Part shown: in pieces, positions 63,501-64,000 of the stretch | Position numbering within the stretch: position 1 is the stretch's first letter | Layout: each line of letters opens with the position of its first letter | Assembly (NCBI RefSeq): GCF_918797505.1 | Contig: NC_092801.1 | Location: forward strand, 29,604,477-29,668,476 | Source: Bemisia tabaci | Lineage: Eukaryota > Arthropoda > Insecta > Hemiptera > Aleyrodidae | Length of the DNA stretch: 64,000 bases | Direction of reading: 5' to 3' | Program-made: the position numbers and the translations under genes | The notes under the pieces: generated by a model | What the model was told of the DNA's origin: nothing | What the model saw: the letters and a program-made list of their open reading frames with translations, nothing else | Database searches by the model: none

Positions 63501-64000
63501 TAGTTGTATCACTTGTTTCGTCTCATCTAACTTTTCCGCCCTTGCATTAAAGTCTCTGAGTCAGTGGCAAAGATATTTAAGTTTTCCTTCAGTTTTGTGG
63601 ATATGCAATTTTAACCGCTTGAAAGTCAAAATAGTTGTATCACTTTTTTCGCCCCATCTAACTTTCCTACCCCTGCGTTAAAGTCTCTGAGTCGGTGGAA
63701 TATGGCAATATAACTTTCTAACAGCATTTATTATCCGTCCGTTGCCGAGCAATTATTAGAAAAAGTTTGCTAGCATTAATACACAGTCAAATGTCACCAA
63801 TATTGCAGCTGCCTCTTTCTGCAATTTTCCAACAACATTGATGAAAATCGGCTGACGAGCACCAGACAAACTCACCTTGATTCTTTTGGGCGCCAATTCT
63901 GGAATTGGTGAGGTGATGTTGATATTTGGTGGGATGGTAGAGCTTGTCAGTGCTATTATAGCTTTGACTGCCCCTGCAGCACAAGCGGCTGATTCTGCGT
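18225..64000 (-). CDS. Gene 1: fatty acid synthase-like multidomain protein, 27 visible exons, 5' end outside window
   Basis: Overall gene model. Exons were joined by similarity to animal FAS and by GT-AG sites whose phases agree at all 26 junctions, giving 1864 residues with no internal stop. Domain order on the visible fragment: KS end (1-75), KS-AT linker (76-151), AT (152-470), DH-like (471-757), structural/pseudo-methyltransferase region (758-1019), ER-like (1020-1348), KR-like (1349-1566), ACP residue (1567-1620), TE-like (1621-1864). With about 330 missing KS residues the protein would be near 2200, shorter than the usual 2400-2500. Animal FAS is a cytosolic homodimer making long-chain fatty acids from acetyl- and malonyl-CoA with NADPH. 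Here most catalytic motifs except AT are degraded, so the normal reaction is unlikely. It lies head-to-tail with a second FAS-like gene. Family and exon structure are well supported; the function is unknown. Confidence 0.9.
18954..19184 (-). CDS. Gene 1 exon 26: thioesterase-like
   Basis: Reads ERLDQSPDINGTKRIETALH, then NKTFVMRSLQTILRSLQFAR, then PESSLILIEVSK and LTTDDVEE. The helix-strand pattern matches the TE stretch ending in 'GNVTLLRAK..G....EDLG'. 77 residues, phase 0 at both ends, donor GTAAGT. Confidence 0.86.
19252..19483. mobile_element. Foldback MITE, CACGGAAAAAATTAAA type
   Basis: Ends CACGGAAAAAATTAAAT and ATTTAATTTTTTCCGTG, with inverted arms around ACCATGGGGATGGTT. In gene 1 intron 25, 68 bp upstream of exon 26. 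Confidence 0.68.
19868..20086 (-). CDS. Gene 1 exon 25: thioesterase-like, nucleophile motif altered
   Basis: Reads SIKKIQSEGPYTIVSETWSG, then GVATLLANLL and VSLFILQGVPKK. It aligns with TE '[25 protein letters not shown] ... LFLFDGSH'. The GxSxG elbow GYSYG reads SETWS, so Ser is Thr (residue 1687). Phase 0 on both sides fits exon 24 despite the 14-kb intron between them. Confidence 0.9.
20333..20560. repeat. Degenerate tandem repeat, period 70-80 bp
   Basis: About three units, each with a GTATTC-CTGCAGTCTTG-AGGCGCTAAT core followed by a GC-rich tail ending in GGCGCA-type words. It lies at the right-hand start of gene 1 intron 25's neighbour (intron 24). A single related unit is at 58293-58400. 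Confidence 0.6.
22249..24403. repeat. Left inverted arm of the 8.95-kb structure
   Basis: Its first 300 bp (22255-22545) contain about ten copies of an ACCTCGCNGNTAGGT-like word. Short frames of 60-82 codons inside are mirrored in the right arm, but none resembles a known protein. Confidence 0.8.
24404..29032. other. Spacer of the 8.95-kb structure, no gene recognised
   Basis: AT-rich DNA with a perfect hairpin at 24651-24678, a poly-T run (27703-27727) and a C run near 28619-28632. A foldback at about 28322-28575 is built of TTTCATGAAAT/GAAATTTCACG words. No coding segment recognised on either strand. Confidence 0.5.
29033..31197. repeat. Right inverted arm of the 8.95-kb structure
   Basis: Reverse complement of 22249-24403. 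The main length difference is in the A/T homopolymer near 30620-30660. It contains a plus-strand acidic frame ending ...MCPFGMCEETEEESFSD-stop at about 29047-29127, also present (minus strand) in the left arm. Confidence 0.8.
32757..32798. repeat. Poly-A run
   Basis: About 40 consecutive A. Other long homopolymers are at 4632-4658 (T), 21595-21652 (C then T), 38192-38236 (A) and 27703-27727 (T). These are likely sites of assembly length error. Confidence 0.8.
32799..33778. mobile_element. Foldback element, about 0.98 kb, next to a long poly-A
   Basis: Left segment (TCACCGGTAGTAAATCCCGT, TATTCTGGGGCTA) is repeated in inverted form at 33660-33778. Terminal repeats about 120 bp with several mismatches. 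A 40-bp A run at about 32757-32798 abuts the left end. In gene 1 intron 24. Confidence 0.6.
34337..34650 (-). CDS. Gene 1 exon 24: ACP residue and TE N-terminus
   Basis: Reads ALNVKEPMADYLPSSLRELE, then DMGHLLCQRDFKLG and LPVFFVPAFCETQLRPLISK. The second half matches the FAS TE entry 'PLFLVHPIEG....SLASRL..PTYGLQ'. Only about 55 residues separate KR from TE, where FAS has roughly 220. ADYLPSSL could be a relic of the ACP site ADLGxDSL (Ser 1580), but the GxDS context is gone. Phase 1 in, 0 out. Confidence 0.86.
34948..35390. mobile_element. Foldback MITE, 443 bp, ends TGTCGCAG
   Basis: Inverted terminal repeats of about 55 bp: TGTCGCAGACAAATAAT... and AGGCATTTTGTCAAATGCCT near each end. It fills nearly half of the 1.04-kb gene 1 intron 23, just where the KR C-terminus and ACP would be expected. 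Confidence 0.7.
35691..35928 (-). CDS. Gene 1 exon 23: KR-like, truncated after the Ser motif
   Basis: Opens DENDKILSGIQNIRKNLSED and ends TATYVISSRQSCGESDA, which matches KR 'YFVVFSSVSCGRGNAG'. The active-site Ser region is kept (residues 1555-1560), but the exon is followed directly, in matching phase, by exon 24. The catalytic Tyr segment (QTNYGFANS) and the GLPGLAIQWGAIG tail of KR are absent from the model. Confidence 0.87.
36196..36449 (-). CDS. Gene 1 exon 22: ketoreductase-like Rossmann fold, glycine motif degraded
   Basis: Reads GSSAGKVVSLVEWLLEREVK, then NIVLSIL and later LGKITAVFTVSL. It aligns with KR '[29 protein letters not shown] ... LGPVGGVFNLAVVL'. The NADPH-binding GGLGGFG has become GSSAGKV (residues 1402-1408), losing two glycines. 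Phase 1 in, 0 out. Confidence 0.9.
36525..36700. repeat. Dispersed repeat, partial copy 1
   Basis: The segment TTTTCGAAATCGAG...AAAATTCGTC...GAAGCCGTAAGTGCGCA is shared with about 55379-55950 and 55955-56075. In gene 1 intron 21. Confidence 0.55.
37093..37253 (-). CDS. Gene 1 exon 21: ER-KR junction
   Basis: Reads YVEMVTEQGGKLLLDVGRSY, ending DEWIADTKFQTSVVIL. The FAS counterpart is 'F.YM..G.H.GKV.....', followed by the KR entry strand 'SYIITGG'. Phase 2 in, 1 out. Confidence 0.88.
37937..38160. mobile_element. Foldback MITE, CACTGGAAAAAA type
   Basis: Left CACTGGAAAAAAAACACATT and right AATGTGTTTTTTTCC with inverted arms containing GTCCAGACTCT. About 220 bp, in gene 1 intron 20. Similar-ended elements at 39791 and 19252. 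Confidence 0.65.
38301..38680 (-). CDS. Gene 1 exon 20: ER-like C-terminal half
   Basis: Largest exon. It reads FGTGGTGADIIVSDLPRRQM, then CIGKYGCFINLNEETM, corresponding to FAS 'T.GKGVDLVLNSL..E.L.AS.RCL...GRFLEIGK'. It ends MDLSDLSLLP. Phase 0 in and 2 out. A 508-bp foldback element lies just upstream, in intron 19. Confidence 0.92.
38730..39237. mobile_element. Foldback MITE family 1, copy D (508 bp)
   Basis: Full-length copy, same ends and same length as copy B, in gene 1 intron 19 only 49 bp upstream of exon 20. Confidence 0.85.
39386..39565 (-). CDS. Gene 1 exon 19: ER-like NADPH-binding segment, motif degraded
   Basis: Reads KKTALIMNGQTPVGMACISL, then YNIYTTVPNEAALKTVSRTF. The Rossmann strand and helix are clear, but the loop normally GSGGVGQAAI reads GQTPVGMACI (residues 1183-1192): two of the motif glycines are replaced. 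In active ER this loop holds the NADPH pyrophosphate. 60 residues, phase 0 at both ends. Confidence 0.92.
39791..40000. mobile_element. Foldback MITE, CACTGAAAAAAA type
   Basis: Ends CACTGAAAAAAA and TTTTTTTTCAGTG, with inner inverted GCCGCCAAGAA / TTCTTGGCGGC. Flanked by ATA on both sides, possibly a 3-bp target duplication. In gene 1 intron 18. Confidence 0.68.
40277..40456 (-). CDS. Gene 1 exon 18: ER-like catalytic fold
   Basis: Reads VLDYSGVTSTGCHVIGIAQK, ending AVPDSLPLDEAAALPSAYLM. This is the medium-chain reductase segment 'FSG....G.RVMG...WDVP..W.LEEAASVPVVY' of FAS ER. 60 residues, phase 0 at both ends. Confidence 0.93.
40837..41083 (-). CDS. Gene 1 exon 17: entry into enoyl reductase-like domain
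   Basis: Reads FFFLLDDDAPSFSLTEKVYQ, EQLDRDVAVNVLKSGRWGSF, ending VDIRYVGLNPGSYRPK. It matches FAS 'APAFS...Y.EQL..D..VNV...G.WGSYRH' and the ER start 'V.YASLNFRD'. The loop containing LTRGDLSSLRW is shortened. Phase 2 in, 0 out. Confidence 0.93.
41308..43510. mobile_element. 2.2-kb foldback with internal tandem units
   Basis: Outer ends carry CATTCCTTCACGCT...GCACTATGGTCCACAGAC and the complement. Inside, units of about 160-172 bp containing TAAATCCGAATATGACCT and TATCACCC recur at 41626, 41798, 41967 and 42128, then in reverse at about 42440, 42610 and 42780. No coding sequence. In gene 1 intron 16. Confidence 0.72.
43561..45081. mobile_element. 1.5-kb non-autonomous element with AGGACATTT inverted ends
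   Basis: Left end AGGACATTTTGTCAACG and right end CGTTGACGAAATGTCCT are inverted repeats of about 60 bp. A near-perfect internal palindrome lies at 44414-44485. No clear target duplication. A second, left-truncated copy occupies about 6955-8601. In gene 1 intron 16. Confidence 0.75.
45094..45352 (+). pseudogene. Antisense, damaged copy of gene 1 exon 3 plus upstream intron
   Basis: The plus strand reads ESLPQIILLSSRTESGIEDV then MKRVKSIEVTPEFAML before similarity stops. The preceding 130 bp match the 3' end of gene 1 intron 2, so this is a DNA-level duplication and not a retrocopy. It lacks the rest of the exon and lies inside intron 16 on the opposite strand. The source may be gene 1 or a close paralogue. 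Confidence 0.8.
45707..45894 (-). CDS. Gene 1 exon 16: central structural region
   Basis: Reads KIFGQKLKVRHVSNRVISSS, ending NPAILMRNILKKAGKRKLK. Phase 0 in and 2 out with donor GTATGT. Its end joins exon 17 exactly where FAS has the short strand leading to the DDxAPxFS motif. The downstream intron 16 is 4.6 kb and carries two large repeats. Confidence 0.82.
47106..47360 (-). CDS. Gene 1 exon 15: central structural region
   Basis: Opens VEFVPYLSCAKNSSSFGTSL and ends YAVIYEQAFGPLRYVLLKK. It is 85 residues with phase 0 both ends, acceptor TCTAG and donor GTTAGT. No motif beyond positional agreement with the pseudo-KR / pseudo-methyltransferase region. It keeps an open frame in AT-rich DNA between phase-compatible neighbours. 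Confidence 0.82.
47887..48063 (-). CDS. Gene 1 exon 14: pseudo-methyltransferase region
   Basis: Reads DLRDFTRASLQIIAESSCHR, ending AAVFTNFLRTSDDLN. It corresponds in position to the inactive methyltransferase-like structural domain of animal FAS (helix with CLQIALEN). The domain is non-catalytic even in standard FAS. Phase 0 at both ends. Confidence 0.82.
48663..48829 (-). CDS. Gene 1 exon 13: DH end / start of central structural region
   Basis: Reads DSTVDLCLDKSVGCFNSAGI, then NGFKTEPLPEKSEK and ERLNFVPYGKTTFK. The 'V.GL.....P...PVLEKY.FVPY' signature that closes the DH region in animal FAS is visible. Phase 1 in and 0 out. Confidence 0.87.
49740..50800. other. GC-rich, LTR-like segment of unknown origin in intron 12
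   Basis: Starts near TGTTGGCGCCGCTAGCG and contains a very GC-rich patch (49797-49890), an AATAAAGTG word at 50337 and the paired palindromes. The composition is unlike the surrounding intron and recalls a solo LTR, but I found no matching ends, target duplication or internal genes. Confidence 0.3.
50528..50651. repeat. Pair of direct repeats each carrying a 16-bp palindrome
   Basis: TCGTGTCCGGACACGA (50528-50543) and TCGTGACCGGTCACGA (50636-50651) differ by two compensating changes. Each is followed by ATTGCCT-CGGTCCG-GTGCCG words. In the GC-rich part of gene 1 intron 12. Confidence 0.8.
51073..51237 (-). CDS. Gene 1 exon 12: DH-like second hotdog
   Basis: Reads ATGIIEVNSDLVIYLDTIMK, aligning with the FAS segment W.GNWVTFLDTMLQM, then VSIQYMYLNYEQVANLKE. 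Phase 1 at both ends. Intron 12 downstream is 2.2 kb and contains a GC-rich segment with two related palindromes. Confidence 0.86.
51668..51988 (-). CDS. Gene 1 exon 11: DH-like double hotdog, with acidic insert
   Basis: Begins GLGQVRIQLMRGSGEFIVLQ (canonical VRLLEGSGEFEV) and then carries an acidic, charged stretch (about residues 615-660) before the KIKIWESPKSEQDVKE segment. It ends DELSKRGVIDWQVSSKG, where FAS normally has LRLRGYDYGPxFQG, so only RG is kept of that DH motif. Phase 1 at both ends. Confidence 0.88.
53249..53357 (-). CDS. Gene 1 exon 10: DH-like domain
   Basis: Reads IEVWKTFGDVMEVEFKQLPV and MFENIQIYSELDLSAEG, equivalent to the FAS segment LVWKTLA....LPVVFEDV.F.RA...PKEG. 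Phase 0 in and 1 out. It anchors the alignment used to locate the missing DH His in exon 9. Confidence 0.88.
54122..54247 (-). CDS. Gene 1 exon 9: DH-like first hotdog, catalytic motif lost
   Basis: Reads KDKYDPSSLAVSEKSFTLKE, then IKCILKSYKQKDLPISLIPF and FM. Aligning backwards from the following VWKTF, the canonical H-xxx-G-xxxx-P motif of DH (GHVIDGR.LFPATGYL) falls on SYKQKDLPISLIPF: His is Tyr (residue 544), Gly is Asp, Pro is Leu. The assignment rests mostly on phase and on the flanking exons. Confidence 0.75.
54624..55051. mobile_element. hAT-like MITE, third copy, interrupted by another element
   Basis: Arms match the 165-bp family (TCGATTG..., AACCTATG, ATCGATTCTTCACC), but the centre contains a 253-bp insertion at 54702-54954. 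Flanks GATGAAAG and AGTGAAAG agree at 6 of 8 positions. It lies in gene 1 intron 8. Confidence 0.78.
54702..54954. mobile_element. Nested foldback MITE with 4-bp target duplication
   Basis: Ends CGTCACCTTCCG / CGGAAGGTGACG with long inverted arms containing CGCCGCCATTTTAT and its complement. It is inserted into the hAT-like MITE, with ACAG duplicated at 54698-54701 and 54955-54958. The uninterrupted copy at 56335 shows the empty-site layout. Confidence 0.85.
55179..55317 (-). CDS. Gene 1 exon 8: linker into dehydratase-like domain
   Basis: Reads LYLLGYEPNVSALYPPVQYP, then PSLQPFTTWDHTE. The 'LYPPVEFPV...LIRWDH' linker of insect FAS is clearly recognisable. Phase 2 in and 0 out. Confidence 0.9.
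55379..55950. mobile_element. MITE-like element with GAGAGCATTAA inverted ends
   Basis: Left GCGGGGAGAGCATTAAGG and right TTAATGCTCTCTTCGC are inverted. It shares its left half with 36525-36700. A further partial copy follows at 55955-56075. In gene 1 intron 7. Confidence 0.55.
56335..56499. mobile_element. hAT-like palindromic MITE, second copy
   Basis: Same family as 6141-6305, with CAGTGGCGTGGCGTG left end and degenerate right end. Flanks CTACAAGA and CTACAAAA form a 7/8 target duplication. It lies in gene 1 intron 7, 36 bp past the exon 7 donor. Confidence 0.87.
56535..56839 (-). CDS. Gene 1 exon 7: AT C-terminus and post-AT linker
   Basis: Reads SAKWISSSVPQENWDSDLAI, then YHTNNLLSPVLFEESI and VIIEVAPHGLLQAILKRAM. 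This closely follows the animal FAS segment ending the AT domain (YFVNNLVSPVLFQEAL, VEIAPHALLQAIL). Phase 0 in, 2 out. A 165-bp hAT-like foldback element sits only 36 bp downstream of its donor, in intron 7. Confidence 0.94.
57500..57630. repeat. Short foldback, about 130 bp
   Basis: Inverted arms TTTTGCAATAAGGAACCACT / AGTGGTTCCTTGTTGCAAAA joined by about 70 bp. In gene 1 intron 6. Class unknown. Confidence 0.6.
57789..58018 (-). CDS. Gene 1 exon 6: AT catalytic His
   Basis: Reads ...CTISGPAADVEKFVADL...FARTVNAANIAYHSRYIQPAAP. The ferredoxin-like AT subdomain is present, and the catalytic His sits in AYHSRYI at visible residue 351. The AT dyad is therefore complete. Phase 1 in and 0 out, with acceptor CTGCAG and donor GTGAGC. 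Confidence 0.94.
58293..58400. repeat. Single unit related to the 20333 tandem repeat
   Basis: GC-rich segment in gene 1 intron 5 carrying GTGAAGTATTCATGCAGTCTT and AGGCGCTATACGTTTC words also present at 20333-20560. Dispersed repeat of unknown class. Confidence 0.5.
58860..59049 (-). CDS. Gene 1 exon 5: AT nucleophile elbow
   Basis: Contains the intact AT active site IVGHSVGELGCAYAD, with nucleophile Ser at visible residue 249, and the carboxylate-binding Arg in SYARGK (residue 274). In animal FAS these bind the acyl group and the malonyl carboxylate. Acceptor TTTAG, donor GTACGT, phase 0 in and 1 out. This is the best preserved catalytic exon of the gene. Confidence 0.95.
59917..60147 (-). 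CDS. Gene 1 exon 4: start of malonyl/acetyl transferase (AT)
   Basis: Reads RPIWWVFSGMGSQWSAMG, the hallmark entry of the AT domain (canonical FSGMGSQW), followed by FRDVIDRCDKVLAPRGVDIKHIL. Phase 0 at both ends. The substrate-binding GMGSQW loop is intact. Confidence 0.95.
60391..60526 (+). mobile_element. 5'-truncated retroposed fragment with poly-A tail and 15-bp target duplication
   Basis: An AATAAATAAATTC signal is followed by an A run at 60503-60530. The 15-mer AAAACCTCAAAACAA is present before (60376-60390) and after (60527-60541). These are the marks of target-primed reverse transcription. The inserted body is only about 110 bp, too short to assign a LINE family. In gene 1 intron 3. 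Confidence 0.82.
61089..61317 (-). CDS. Gene 1 exon 3: KS-AT linker
   Basis: Reads ...ESLPQIILLSSRTESGIEDV..., then PEFASLVNGVF...NYRGYAIVPTDST. This corresponds to the linker of animal FAS in which the 'SGRTEEAV' and 'YRGYTLL' segments are typical. Acceptor CGCAG, phase 2 in and 0 out. A damaged antisense copy of this exon with its upstream intron lies at about 45094-45352. Confidence 0.9.
61770..62298. mobile_element. Mutator-like MITE, second copy, opposite orientation
   Basis: Same family as 9161-9695, inverted, in gene 1 intron 2. It is flanked by a perfect 9-bp repeat GGACTATAC (61761-61769 and 62299-62307), which confirms the element ends. Confidence 0.9.
62769..62869 (-). CDS. Gene 1 exon 2: KS C-terminal strand
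   Basis: Reads VVTEATELNGGLIGVNSIGLTGHFGHLLLKANP. This matches the conserved KS end of animal FAS, normally GGIVGINSFGFGGANVH; here the GFGGAN turn has become GLTGHFG. Acceptor TATAG, donor GTAAGT, phase 0 in and phase 2 out. Intron 1 upstream carries a 128-131 bp tandem array. Confidence 0.88.
63205..63715. repeat. Tandem array, four units of 128-131 bp
   Basis: The word ATGCAATTTTAAC-CTTGAAAGTC-AAATAGTTGTATCAC recurs at about 63213, 63341, 63472 and 63603, each followed by TTAAAGTCTCTGAGT. Units 3 and 4 are the most alike. In gene 1 intron 1. Confidence 0.85.
63876..64000 (-). CDS. Gene 1 exon 1 (partial): end of KS domain
   Basis: Reads AESAACAAGAVKAI... to PIPELAPKRIK, the KS region just after the second catalytic His. 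That His codon is cut by the window edge: only its last two bases (AC) are present, so it cannot be verified. The donor GTGAG follows in phase 0. The exon ends at exactly the same protein position as exon 6 of gene 2, showing that the genes share exon structure. Confidence 0.88.

Overview
This is animal nuclear DNA, most likely from an insect. It is AT-rich, genes are split into many short exons with GT-AG introns, and repeats are dense: foldback elements, MITE-like copies, microsatellites and poly-A runs. Both genes are type I (animal) fatty acid synthase (FAS) relatives. The repeats vaguely recall hemipterans such as whiteflies, but that is an unverified impression.

Layout. All supported coding sequence is on the minus strand, in two head-to-tail FAS-like genes. 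Gene 1 enters at the right edge, inside its ketosynthase (KS) domain, and runs leftwards through 27 visible exons (64000 to 18225) with a phase-consistent splice model. It gives 1864 visible residues: KS end, KS-AT linker, acyltransferase (AT), dehydratase-like (DH), pseudo-methyltransferase/structural region, enoyl reductase-like (ER), ketoreductase-like (KR), a short residue of the ACP region, and thioesterase-like (TE), ending in a stop codon. Gene 2 starts at 5246 and runs off the left edge. Its six exons (to 474) encode most of a KS domain of 369 residues.

The most striking observation is that both reading frames are intact and correctly spliced, yet most catalytic motifs are lost. In gene 2 the KS nucleophile Cys is Tyr and the first KS His is Asp. 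In gene 1 the DH His is Tyr, the ER and KR nucleotide-binding glycine motifs are degraded, the KR C-terminus and most of the ACP are missing, the TE Ser is Thr and the TE His is Asn. Only the gene 1 AT keeps its complete catalytic set. This looks like a tandem family of FAS-derived pseudoenzymes retaining one potentially active domain. That is inference; catalysis and expression cannot be judged from sequence alone.

Non-coding parts. The 14-kb intron 24 of gene 1 (20087-34336) holds an 8.95-kb structure with two near-identical inverted arms of about 2.16 kb. The 13-kb intergenic region (5284-18224) and the other introns hold many non-autonomous DNA elements. Several have readable target-site duplications: 8 bp (hAT-like), 9 bp (Mutator-like), 4 bp (nested in another element), and 15 bp for a 5'-truncated retroposed fragment. 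Introns not listed separately contain nothing I could identify. I recognised no tRNA, rRNA, CRISPR or bacterial features.
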